Source of the DNA: HKCCE3408 sp039183205 | GTDB taxonomy: Bacteria; Pseudomonadota; Alphaproteobacteria; Rhodobacterales; Rhodobacteraceae | NCBI GenBank assembly: GCA_039183205.1 | Contig: JBCDBR010000018.1 | Span: 1-64,000, forward strand | Direction of reading: 5' to 3' | DNA: 64,000 nucleotides | In this document: positions 42,055 to 49,951 of the stretch, in pieces | How positions within the stretch are numbered: position 1 is the stretch's first letter | Layout: each line of letters opens with the position of its first letter | Notes under the pieces: model-generated | What the model was told of the DNA's origin: nothing | Seen by the model: only the letters and a program-made list of their open reading frames with translations | The model's database searches: none | Made by a program: the position numbers and the translations under genes

Positions 42055-42083
42055 ACGTAGCATGCTTCGGGCCGAACCGACAA
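42055..42083 (-). promoter_or_regulatory. Putative gcvT promoter
   Basis: TTGTCG at 42083-42078 and CTACGT at 42060-42055 with a 17-base spacer, on the minus strand, directly ahead of the first glycine aptamer. The predicted start of transcription near 42048 would give an RNA beginning just before the riboswitch. Confidence 0.4.
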
Positions 42084-42123
42084 GCCCCTTGCTGAACACG
42101 TGGGCTTCGGCCACAAGCAAACC

Positions 42124-42696
42124 ATGGAAACGGCATATTTTTTTGGCTATGGCAGCCTGGTGAACCGTGCGACGCATGATTACCCCGAGGCGCAGCCAGC
42201 CTGGGTAATCGGATGGCAACGCGAATGGAAGAAAACCGCCTATAGAATGGCAGCCTTCCTAAGCGTGACGCAAGTCGTCGGTGCAGAATTGGGCGGGCTC
42301 ATTGCTGCGGTCCCCGGCCAGGATTGGGCAGCACTTGATCTGAGGGAGGCGGCCTACTTTCGCAAAAAGGTGGCGGTCCGCACGGCGCAGGCGACCCAAA
42401 GGGCAGAAATTTATCAAGTCCACGCCAACCACGTCACCGAGGATCATGAGACCCACCCGATCTTGCTCAGTTATCTCGATACGGTTTTGCAGGGATATGC
42501 CCAAGAATTTGGACCTAGCGGTGTCGCCGATTTCTTTGCGACCACATCCGGATGGGAGCTCGGCATTCTGAATGACCGTGATGCGCCGATCTATTCACGA
42601 ACGCAGCCGCTGCTTCGTTCGGAGAGGGACATGATCGACCGCCATCTGGCCGATGTGGGGTGCAAAATCGTTCTGCAAGACCCGCGCCGCGCCTAG
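42124..42696 (+). CDS. Gamma-glutamylcyclotransferase-fold protein
   Basis: A 190-residue protein that starts METAYFFGYGSLVN; FGYGSL is the signature glycine-rich turn of the GGCT/AIG2-like fold. Further conserved parts are LDLREAAYFRKKV and AEIYQVH. Family members cyclise gamma-glutamyl dipeptides or glutathione or act on gamma-glutamylamines. The glutamate acid/base is probably the Glu of DLREAAY. A GTG at 42100 starts the open frame, but the family start is at ATG 42124. Stop overlaps the MATE gene in CTAG. Confidence 0.78.
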   Translation: METAYFFGYGSLVNRATHDYPEAQPAWVIGWQREWKKTAYRMAAFLSVTQVVGAELGGLIAAVPGQDWAALDLREAAYFRKKVAVRTAQATQRAEIYQVHANHVTEDHETHPILLSYLDTVLQGYAQEFGPSGVADFFATTSGWELGILNDRDAPIYSRTQPLLRSERDMIDRHLADVGCKIVLQDPRRA

Positions 42697-44081
42697 CGCC
42701 GAACGTGCAATACTTGCATGATGCGGACATGAGGCTGAAAGGGTTCGTCGCGCGCAAGACCCGCTTCGCGTGACATGGTGCGCAAGGCCAGCCAAACAGC
42801 AAGTCCACCAAATAAAACGCCACCGATAGCTTGCCCGATTAAAACACCGCCCGCGCCCAAAAGTGCTGCACCCCCGATGACAAACGGGATTGTGCCGATG
42901 GTATGCCGACCCCAATTTATCCAGGTGGAGTAATAGGGATGGCCCAAATTGTTGAATGCGGCGTTAGAGACGAAAATCATTCCGTTGAAGAACCACATCA
43001 AGGCCAGCGGTCCACAAAAGAGAAACACGATCTCGCGGGCCGCGCCCTCGGCGCCAAATAGGTCGGCGATCGGTGCCCTTAGAACGAATAGGATGAGGCT
43101 TGCCAATCCGACGGCAAGTGCCGTGAACACAATCGCATCGCGAAAGCCGCGGCGCACCCGAGCGTGATCGCCCGCACCGAAATTCTGGCCCAGGATTGGC
43201 CCAACCGCGCCGGATAGGGCGAAGATTACAGCAAAAGCCACCGGCGTTAGGCGCGCAGCAATCGCCATGCCCGCCACGGCCTCTTCGCCAAACGCCGCCA
43301 TGGAACGTGTGACAATGGCCTGTCCGACCGGTGTCGCGAATTGCGTTAAGATCGCGGGAAAGGCGATCGTAACGATCGGACCAAAGTCGGCCGAAAGGTT
43401 TGGCACATGCGGTCGCGCCAGCGCGTCGCCGCGCTTTAGCAGCGGCCAAAGCGCGGCTGCGCCCATGGTTATTCGCGCCGCCACCGAAGCCATCGCCGCG
43501 CCTTGAAGTTCCAAATTGAGGCCGAAGATCAAGATCGGATCGAGCACGGCGTTGACAACCCCGGCCCAGATCGTTGCCATCATGGATGTCCGCGCCTCGC
43601 CATGGGCGCGGAGGATCGCGCCACCGACCATGCCCACGATCAAAAGGGGCAGAGACGGCACGATAATCTGCAGATAGCTGACCGCTAGGTCCTGCGTCAG
43701 GCCACTTGCCCCGACAAGCGATGTCAGCTGCGGCAGAAAGGACCATACAATGGCCGCAAAGAGCGCACCAAAAACCACACCCAAAATTAGCGCGTTGGTG
43801 GCCCGGCGTGCCGCTAGCGGTGCATCATCGGCGCCTAGCGCGCGCGCTACCAACGCGCCCGCGGCTATGGCCATTCCGATACCAAAGGACGACGTGAAGA
43901 ACAAAAGCGCGCCGGCATACCCAACGGCTGCGGCAAGCTCGTCCTTTCCCAGCATTGAAATGAACAGCATATCGACGAGGTCGACCACGAAGACCGCCAT
44001 CAATCCGACCGACGCAGTCAGCGACATCACCGTGATGTGCCTGAACAAGGAGCCCGTTCGGAATTTCGCCGCTTCTGCCAT
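42693..44081 (-). CDS. MATE-family multidrug/organic cation exporter
   Basis: A 462-residue membrane protein with 12 predicted spans arranged as two related halves, the hallmark of the MATE (NorM/DinF-like) family. Conserved pieces are SVGLMAVFVVDLVDMLFISMLGKDELAAAVGYA in the first half and GFRDAIVFTALAVGL with GAVGPILGQNFGAGDHARVRRG in the second. It exports drugs or metabolites using a Na+ or H+ gradient; substrate unknown. The frame opens with TTG two codons upstream; ATG 44081 is preferred. Confidence 0.92.
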   Translation of the reverse strand: MAEAAKFRTGSLFRHITVMSLTASVGLMAVFVVDLVDMLFISMLGKDELAAAVGYAGALLFFTSSFGIGMAIAAGALVARALGADDAPLAARRATNALILGVVFGALFAAIVWSFLPQLTSLVGASGLTQDLAVSYLQIIVPSLPLLIVGMVGGAILRAHGEARTSMMATIWAGVVNAVLDPILIFGLNLELQGAAMASVAARITMGAAALWPLLKRGDALARPHVPNLSADFGPIVTIAFPAILTQFATPVGQAIVTRSMAAFGEEAVAGMAIAARLTPVAFAVIFALSGAVGPILGQNFGAGDHARVRRGFRDAIVFTALAVGLASLILFVLRAPIADLFGAEGAAREIVFLFCGPLALMWFFNGMIFVSNAAFNNLGHPYYSTWINWGRHTIGTIPFVIGGAALLGAGGVLIGQAIGGVLFGGLAVWLALRTMSREAGLARDEPFQPHVRIMQVLHVRR

Positions 44082-44208
44082 TTCCAAGCCTAATCACGGC
44101 GTTGCAGGACAAACCAGCGCAGAAATGCGCGGAGATCGCCTGACAACCGTGCACTTACGCACGCAAGCGCTGGCTGTATCGGTTGCGGATAAGCGGTCGT
44201 CCAAAAAC

Positions 44209-45531
44209 CTAGAGTGCAGGTTTTTTCTGCATCAGCGCCATCACATCCGCCATTTCCGGCCCGCGTGGCCGGCCCGTCACGGCCAAGCGCAACGGCATAA
44301 ATAAGGCCCGGCCTTTACGCCCAGTGGCCTCTTTCACTGCACCGGTCCAGGCGCCCCAAGTCTCGGATGTGTAGGGCGGCTCTGGGAGCAGGTCAAACGC
44401 CTCAGTTACGAAGGCCAAGTCCTCCTCGGCCACGATCGGTGTGCCACCATCCCGAAACAGCGTCCACCAAGACGAAATATCCGCGCGTGTGGCAACGGTC
44501 TCCCGCGCGACCGACCAAAATTGTGCCGCCAAGTCATGTGGGACGCCTGCCGCGGCGACGTCCGCAGCCACTGCTTCAAAGTCCAGACCATGCAAATACC
44601 GCGCAGTCAGCGGCGTGAGGTCATCGACATCGAACTTTGTCGGTGTTGCGCCGAAATGGTCCAGCGAAAACCCGGCGGCCAAGTCTTCGATCGAACTGGC
44701 CAATTCAATTGGCTGAGAGGAGCCGAGCCGGGCCATTTGACTGAGCAATGCCATAGGCTCAATGCCCGCCGCGCGCAGATCGCGAAGCGCCAAGGTGCCC
44801 AAACGTTTCGACAGCGGCTCGCCTTGCGGCCCGGTTAGCAGGGAATGATGCGCAAAGGCCGGCGGCGTGAACCCAAGCGCGGCCATAATCTGTATTTGGG
44901 TGGCCGTATTGGTGACGTGGTCCAAGCCACGAACCACGTCTGTGACACCCATATCGGTATCGTCCACGACGCTGGCAATCGTATATAGCACCTGTCCGTC
45001 TGCGCGGATTAATACCGGGTCAGAAACAGACGATGCGTCGATGGAGGTCTCGCCCAGGATCCCGTCAGTCCAATCGATCCGTTCACGGTCGAGTTTAAAG
45101 CGCCAAACCCCTTGCCCGCGTTCCGCGCGCAGCGCGTCGCGTTCAGAGCCCGACAGTGAAAGTGCAGCGCGGTCGTAGACCGGAGGCTGACCCATGTTGA
45201 GCTGTTTTTTGCGTTTTAGATCAAGCTCGGTCGGGGTTTCCCAGGCCTCATAGAGCCGGGCGGCTTGGCGCAGCTTATCTGCTGCGTCGGCATATAGATC
45301 GAGCCGTTCTGACTGCCTTTCCTCACGATCCCATGTCAAACCCAACCATTCGAGATCTTCTCGAATTGCGTCTACAAATTCCACGGTCGAGCGTTCGGGG
45401 TCGGTATCGTCCAGGCGCAAAATGAATTGCCCGCCCGCCTTGCGCGCGATGAGGTGGTTGAACAACGCTGCTCGCAAGTTGCCAACGTGCAGGTAACCCG
45501 TCGGGGACGGCGCGAAGCGGGTCGTTGTCAT
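44209..45531 (-). CDS. gltX: Glutamyl-tRNA synthetase
   Basis: A 440-residue class I synthetase. APSPTGYLHVGNLRAAL holds the HIGH motif (HVGN, 15-18) and PLSKRLGTL is the KMSKS-like loop. It charges tRNA-Glu and, in organisms without GlnRS, often also tRNA-Gln. The 440-residue length suits the shorter of the two GluRS types found in many alphaproteobacteria, so a second gltX is likely elsewhere (inference). AGGAGAGC lies ahead of ATG. Confidence 0.95.
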   Translation of the reverse strand: MTTTRFAPSPTGYLHVGNLRAALFNHLIARKAGGQFILRLDDTDPERSTVEFVDAIREDLEWLGLTWDREERQSERLDLYADAADKLRQAARLYEAWETPTELDLKRKKQLNMGQPPVYDRAALSLSGSERDALRAERGQGVWRFKLDRERIDWTDGILGETSIDASSVSDPVLIRADGQVLYTIASVVDDTDMGVTDVVRGLDHVTNTATQIQIMAALGFTPPAFAHHSLLTGPQGEPLSKRLGTLALRDLRAAGIEPMALLSQMARLGSSQPIELASSIEDLAAGFSLDHFGATPTKFDVDDLTPLTARYLHGLDFEAVAADVAAAGVPHDLAAQFWSVARETVATRADISSWWTLFRDGGTPIVAEEDLAFVTEAFDLLPEPPYTSETWGAWTGAVKEATGRKGRALFMPLRLAVTGRPRGPEMADVMALMQKKPAL

Positions 45532-45592
45532 TGCGCTCTCCTTTGCCGCGCGTGCTCTTTCATAGGCCGGCCAAATTGTCCATATCGCTCAG

Positions 45593-46000
45593 ATGATGGA
45601 CTGGACATTTGAAACGGCCCCCAGCCTCGCGATGATCGAGGCTCTGGCCTTTGCCGCGCGCGACAGACTGCCGCCGCCCTTTGACCAAGCAGCCAAAGAC
45701 GTTGTTCTGCAGGTCGAGGACTTTGCCACAGCTGAGATGCTTGCGGCACTCGATATTGAGGATCCGTTTGACCTCACGGGCCTCTACGAAGGCACGCCGC
45801 TGACCGAAAAATCCTCCTTCGATCAGCCTTTGGGACCCGATACAATCTGGCTCTTCCGGCGCCCAATGTTGGAGGAATGGGTTGATCGCGGCAACGTCAG
45901 TCTGGGCGCCTTGGTTGGCCATGTTTTGGTCCACGAGATGGCGCATCATTTCGGATGGTCCGATGACGACATTGCCGCGATTGACCGATGGTGGGAATGA
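45593..46000 (+). CDS. Zincin-type metallopeptidase family protein
   Basis: A 135-residue protein ending in LVGHVLVHEMAHHFGWSDDDI, a zincin H-E-x-x-H with a third ligand Asp in the SDDD segment; the overall shape matches the short metallopeptidase family (zincin_1, PF06262-like) found next to housekeeping genes in proteobacteria. Cytoplasmic, no signal peptide. Substrate unknown. ATG 45593 or 45596 may be the start. Divergent from gltX across 61 bases. Confidence 0.85.
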   Translation: MMDWTFETAPSLAMIEALAFAARDRLPPPFDQAAKDVVLQVEDFATAEMLAALDIEDPFDLTGLYEGTPLTEKSSFDQPLGPDTIWLFRRPMLEEWVDRGNVSLGALVGHVLVHEMAHHFGWSDDDIAAIDRWWE

Positions 46001-46084
46001 CGTGCACGAGGTCGTGAGCGGGCAATGCCCCAAAATGAGACTATGTTAACCGTGTAGAGTTTTCCCAAAACCCCGGAGAGCATT

Positions 46085-46996
46085 ATGTCTCGATTGACCC
46101 GCCGTTCCGTACTTGGTGCCGCCGCCGTTATACCCTTGGCCCCGAACCTGTTGCGTGCCGAGGCGCCGATGCTCGGCGTCTCCTTCGCTCAACATCGCCG
46201 CTTCTTGCTTGGTGATTTCGAAGTGACAACGATCCTCGCAGGCACGACACCGCGCGAAGATCCGCAATCGATCTTCGGAACAAACGTCTCGGCCGAAGAA
46301 TTTGCCGCAGTAAGCGATGCCAATTTTCTGTCGACGGAGGTGGCGCAGTTTTATTTCACACCAACAGTGGTCAATACCGGTGCGGAACTCGTGCTTTTTG
46401 ACACCGGCCTTTCGGGCCCTGGCACCACAGCCGTGCTGGCAGCTGCGGGCTACGCTCCAGAGCAATTTGACAAGGTCGTTCTAACCCATATGCACGGCGA
46501 TCACATCGGCGGATTGATGTCCGACGGGGCACCAACCTTTGCGAACGCAACCTACGTAACCGGCCAGACCGAGTTTGATTTCTGGGCAGGTGCCGGGAAC
46601 GATGGGTTTGAGGCGAACGTGCGCCCGCTCGCGGATCGGTTCAGCTTTGTCGGGGACGATGCGGCTGTGACAGGCGGCGTGACGTCGGTTGCCAGCCACG
46701 GGCACACGCCCGGCCACATGGCTTATCGGGTCGATAGCGGCGATGCGGCACTTTTGATCATGGGCGATCTTGCCGCCCACCCGATCTGGTCGATCGCCAA
46801 TCCCGATTGGGAATTGCGCTTTGACATGGACAAGGCGGCCGCTTCGGCAACGCGGCGGCGCATGCTCGATATGGCCGCCGTTGATCGCATACCATCGGTG
46901 TTCTACCACGTGCCGTTCCCCGCCATCGGCTATGTAGATACAGATGGCGACGGCTACCGCTGGATCCCTGAAACCGGGCAACTTATGGCCGGCTGA
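46085..46996 (+). CDS. Tat-exported metallo-beta-lactamase-fold hydrolase
   Basis: A 303-residue protein with twin-arginine signal (MSRLTRRSVLGAAAVIP). The metal site H-x-H-x-D-H is THMHGDHIGG, followed by SHGHTPGHMAY and MGDLAAHP. This form is shared by N-acyl-homoserine lactonases, arylsulfatase-like and other periplasmic MBL hydrolases; specificity cannot be told from the sequence. Start ATG with GGAGAG ahead. Confidence 0.88.
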   Translation: MSRLTRRSVLGAAAVIPLAPNLLRAEAPMLGVSFAQHRRFLLGDFEVTTILAGTTPREDPQSIFGTNVSAEEFAAVSDANFLSTEVAQFYFTPTVVNTGAELVLFDTGLSGPGTTAVLAAAGYAPEQFDKVVLTHMHGDHIGGLMSDGAPTFANATYVTGQTEFDFWAGAGNDGFEANVRPLADRFSFVGDDAAVTGGVTSVASHGHTPGHMAYRVDSGDAALLIMGDLAAHPIWSIANPDWELRFDMDKAAASATRRRMLDMAAVDRIPSVFYHVPFPAIGYVDTDGDGYRWIPETGQLMAG

Positions 46997-47015
46997 CCGA
47001 AGCTGTAAATCGACT

Positions 47016-47450
47016 CTAGGACGGTTCGACGGGGTAAATCCCGCCGAGCCGATCTAGGCCCGTGGTGATGAGCTCCCGCAAAACTTCCAAGTCTATATCG
47101 GCCAGCTTGTTGACGTAAAGGCAGGCTTTCCCATGCTTATGCTTGCCCAAGCGCGCCAAGAGATCGCCAAACTCTGCATAGCCAGGCATGATGTAGATCG
47201 ACAGATTGGACTTTCGCGGCGCAAATCCCGTGGCAAGCGATACACCGGAATGCCCGGTTTTATAGGTGTAGGCATAGCTGCCATACCCCACCATGCTTGG
47301 TCCCCACATACGCGGCGACCAGCCTGTCGCCTGCCGAAAAACGGCATCGAGCGCCATGCCATCGGCGCGCCGTATCGGATGTTCGACATTTGCCAAAAAT
47401 GCATCGACCGAAGCGCCGGTCTTTACTGTTTTTGCTTGATAACGTGCCAT
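47016..47450 (-). CDS. DUF1801-type protein
   Basis: A 144-residue protein with the DUF1801 pattern: VDAFLANVEHPIRRADGMALDAVFRQATGWSPRMWGPSMVGYGSYAYTYKTG, then KSNLSIYIMPGY, LLARLGKHKHGKACLYVNKLADID and a C-terminal helix. DUF1801 proteins are small, cytoplasmic and of unknown function (an YdhG/iron-chaperone-like fold). Stands alone, 32 bases ahead of the photolyase stop on the same strand. Confidence 0.88.
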   Translation of the reverse strand: MARYQAKTVKTGASVDAFLANVEHPIRRADGMALDAVFRQATGWSPRMWGPSMVGYGSYAYTYKTGHSGVSLATGFAPRKSNLSIYIMPGYAEFGDLLARLGKHKHGKACLYVNKLADIDLEVLRELITTGLDRLGGIYPVEPS

Positions 47451-47482
47451 TTGGCGATCGTAACACAGCCGGCGTTGCGGCT

Positions 47483-49012
47483 CTATACCGGCGCGCCGGA
47501 CTCCAACTTGCTTAAAAACGCATCGGCCGAAGACAGCGTCGCGTCGCGTTTATCTTGGCTCATGCGCATCCAGGTGCGGTACATTTGCGCCATGCGAGGG
47601 TTCTTCCCAAAACGGTCCCGGTGACGATGCAGAAACGCCCAATAGAGATAGTTGAAGGGGCATGCGTGCGCGCCCGATTTCTCCGCAATTTCATATTGGC
47701 AACTTTTGCAATAATTCGACATGCGATGAATGTAGGCACCACCCGATATGTAGGGCTTCGAACCCACAATCCCGCCATCTGCAAACTGGCTCATGCCAAT
47801 GACGTTTGGCGCCTCGACCCATTCAAATGCGTCAGCGTACACAGCCAGGTACCATTCATGCACTTGATAGGGGTCAACCCCAGCCAAAAGCGCGAAATTC
47901 CCAGTGACCATAAGTCGTTGAATGTGATGCGCATACGCTTCGTCGCGGGTTTGGATGACAGCTGCACGTATGCAGGTCATACGCGTCTCGCCCGTCCAAT
48001 AAAACCCCGGCAGGTCGCGTCGATGTTCCAGAACATTCCGGCGCGCGTAGTTGGGTCCTTCTCGAAAATAAATGCCGCGCATGAACTCGCGCCAGCCGAT
48101 CACCTGGCGGACATATCCCTCCGCCGCGTTAATCGGAACCCTGCCCGCGCGCCAAGCGTCAACCACCGCGTCGCAGACGTCCTGCCAGACCAAAAGGCCC
48201 GCATTGAGATACATTGAGAGGACCGAATGCGCGAGGAACGATGTCTCGAGCAGCATCGCATCTTGAAAATCCCCGAATTTCTCCAAGTCGTTGTCAACGA
48301 AGTGATCCAATGCAAGGCGCGCTTGTCGCCGTGTCGTGGCGAACCAAAACGGCCTTAGCTCGCCGAAATTCTCGCCAAACTGCGCCGCCACAAGATCAAG
48401 CACAGCACTGACCTCGGCACCGGGTTCGAACTGAAGTGGTCCGGCAAAGCATGTCTCAGCCCGCGCTGGTTTGCGATTGTCATGATCGTAGTTCCACTTG
48501 CCTGTGGCCGGCTTGTCACCGTCCATCAGAAGTCCGGTTTTCCGCCGCATCTCGCGGTAAAACCATTCCATGCGAAGCTCCTTGCGGCCTTCGGCCCATG
48601 CCTCGAATTCCGCGTGGCTGCACAAAAACCGGGTGTCGGGAAACATGTGCACCGGCACCGGGCAATCTTCCAGCGCAGAGATCACGCGCCATTCGCCGGG
48701 TTCGGTGGCAAGCACTTCGACCGCACCGGTTTCTGCCGCGCGGCGCAGAATTTCGCCAACGAGCGTGCCTGTATTGTCCGGATCATCCAGCCGCGTGTAC
48801 AAAACCCGCCAACCTTCCGAACGCAATTCGGTGCAAAACTGACGCATTGCCGCGAATAAGAACGCGATCTTTTTGGGATGGTGGGGGACGTAGGTTGCCT
48901 CCCCCATAACTTCCGCCATCATGACCACGTCCTGGTCGCGATCAGCCTCGGTCAGTGCTGCAACACCATGGGTGAGTTGATCCCCGAGGACCAGTACCAA
49001 ACGGCTCACCAC
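47483..49012 (-). CDS. Iron-sulfur cryptochrome/photolyase (FeS-BCP, CryB/PhrB type)
   Basis: A 509-residue flavoprotein of the bacterial FeS photolyase/cryptochrome group. It starts LVLVLGDQLT, as these proteins do, and the C-terminal catalytic domain has TCIRAAVIQTRDEAYAHHIQRLM and MSNYCKSCQYEIAEKSGAHACPFNYLYW. The Cys of TCIR plus the three of YCKSC..HACPF supply the four ligands of the [4Fe-4S] cluster. Relatives repair (6-4) photoproducts or sense blue light. The start is GTG 49012 with GGAG ahead, overlapping the SDR gene by 7 bases, so the two are co-expressed. Confidence 0.94.
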   Translation of the reverse strand: MVSRLVLVLGDQLTHGVAALTEADRDQDVVMMAEVMGEATYVPHHPKKIAFLFAAMRQFCTELRSEGWRVLYTRLDDPDNTGTLVGEILRRAAETGAVEVLATEPGEWRVISALEDCPVPVHMFPDTRFLCSHAEFEAWAEGRKELRMEWFYREMRRKTGLLMDGDKPATGKWNYDHDNRKPARAETCFAGPLQFEPGAEVSAVLDLVAAQFGENFGELRPFWFATTRRQARLALDHFVDNDLEKFGDFQDAMLLETSFLAHSVLSMYLNAGLLVWQDVCDAVVDAWRAGRVPINAAEGYVRQVIGWREFMRGIYFREGPNYARRNVLEHRRDLPGFYWTGETRMTCIRAAVIQTRDEAYAHHIQRLMVTGNFALLAGVDPYQVHEWYLAVYADAFEWVEAPNVIGMSQFADGGIVGSKPYISGGAYIHRMSNYCKSCQYEIAEKSGAHACPFNYLYWAFLHRHRDRFGKNPRMAQMYRTWMRMSQDKRDATLSSADAFLSKLESGAPV

Positions 49013-49668
49013 GGAATCTCCGCGCCGGAATAGTCAAAAAATCCTCCGGACTGTGATGGAGACAATCCATCCATCACGCGGATGAGGCTTTCCGCCGCCT
49101 CGTCCGGCGTGTTTTTTTTGTGTGCCGGGTAATTTGCCGTAAAATCGGTGGCGACTGTTCCAGGGTGCAGCGCGACCAATATGGCGTTGCGATATTTACG
49201 TCCAAGTTCAATCGCCGCGCCATGCACGATTTGGTTCGCCGCCGCTTTTGATGCGCGATAGCTGTACCACCCGCCCATTTTGTTGTCGCCAATCGACCCG
49301 ACCCGCGCCGTTAACACCGCGATGACCGAACGCGCCTGGCGAGGCAGCAAATTCGAAATCGCGCTGAGCACGAGGGCTGGACCGATGGCGTTCACGGCCA
49401 TGACAGCGGCCATTGTCTGCGCATCGATTGCGGACAGCGTTTTTTCAGGTGCCTGACCGTCGGGTGCAAGAATGCCGGTTGCCACGACGATGCGATCAAA
49501 CGGGCCATCAAGCGATCCCAAGGTCCGTTCGATCGATGCCGCATCGGTCAGATCGAGACCATCACTGCGTGACACGCCCGTAACATCCACACCGCGCGCG
49601 GTCAGCGCCTTGGACAGAGCCGATCCAATCCCACCCGTTGCGCCAATGATCAGTGCTTTTTCCGCCAT
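49006..49668 (-). CDS. Short-chain dehydrogenase/reductase paired with photolyase
   Basis: A 220-residue classical SDR: ALIIGATGGIGSAL (cofactor loop T-G-x-x-x-G-x-G) at residues 5-18, a catalytic Tyr/Lys in WYSYRASKAA and the preceding Ser region TARVGSIGDNKMGG. Substrate unknown. Pairing with a photolyase gene is common in alphaproteobacteria and suggests a linked light-stress role (inference). The open frame runs to 49812 but would cover the leuA leader region; ATG 49668 begins at the cofactor loop. Confidence 0.85.
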   Translation of the reverse strand: MAEKALIIGATGGIGSALSKALTARGVDVTGVSRSDGLDLTDAASIERTLGSLDGPFDRIVVATGILAPDGQAPEKTLSAIDAQTMAAVMAVNAIGPALVLSAISNLLPRQARSVIAVLTARVGSIGDNKMGGWYSYRASKAAANQIVHGAAIELGRKYRNAILVALHPGTVATDFTANYPAHKKNTPDEAAESLIRVMDGLSPSQSGGFFDYSGAEIPW

Positions 49669-49794
49669 GGCGCGGCCATCTAGCGGGCCGGCGGCTCGGA
49701 TCAAGGTGTGTCGCTTAAAGGTCGCGCTTTGACGTCGGGCGCGCCGAACAAATCCAAGGCTTTCCTTTCGCACAACACAAAGTATTATGCGCAC

Positions 49795-49878
49795 ATGATC
49801 TCGCAGCCCCATATCCCGAATTGCGCGCCTTCGGCGCCGTTGGGGCTGCTCGGTCTACGCCTTCTTAGCCGCCTCTGA
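49795..49878 (+). CDS. Leucine-rich leader peptide upstream of leuA (leuL-like)
   Basis: A 27-codon frame: ATG 49795 to TGA 49876-49878. The C-terminal twelve residues are LGLLGLRLLSRL, with seven Leu codons in the peptide (six different contexts, mostly clustered). The frame lies 74 bases ahead of leuA, in the right strand, and its stop is inside a 10-bp stem. This is the layout of amino-acid biosynthesis attenuation leaders: ribosomes stall at Leu codons when charged tRNA-Leu is scarce. A TATTAT -10-like box at 49783-49788 would place transcription start at the ATG, giving a leaderless leader as known for some rhizobial trpL RNAs. Confidence 0.7.
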   Translation: MISQPHIPNCAPSAPLGLLGLRLLSRL

Positions 49879-49907
49879 GCGTGCCTTCTGGCGCGACCGC
49901 TCAGAGG
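49872..49907 (+). promoter_or_regulatory. Stem-loop overlapping leader-peptide stop (leuA attenuator)
   Basis: CCTCTGAGCG at 49872-49881 pairs perfectly with CGCTCAGAGG at 49898-49907 around a 16-base loop that itself can form GCC/GGC. The left arm includes the leader stop codon, so a stalled ribosome would block the stem. A smaller GCGCC/GGCGC stem lies within the leader frame. No T run follows, so the output may be different from a simple terminator. Confidence 0.6.
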
Positions 49908-49951
49908 GGAGACAGCGCCGACGCACCGGAAAATTAGGCTAAGGAAAACTC

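Noticed and set aside
42964..43746. 260-codon minus frame inside the MATE gene
   Set aside because: Arg/Gly-rich shadow of the MATE exporter; the MATE frame has clear membrane segments and family motifs.
49729..49734. TTGACG as the -35 of leuA
   Set aside because: It is 48 bases from the only good -10 (TATTAT at 49783), far outside the normal spacer.
49669..49812. Upstream extension of the SDR gene to 49812
   Set aside because: It would cross the leuA leader promoter and add 48 residues ahead of the cofactor loop where SDR proteins start.
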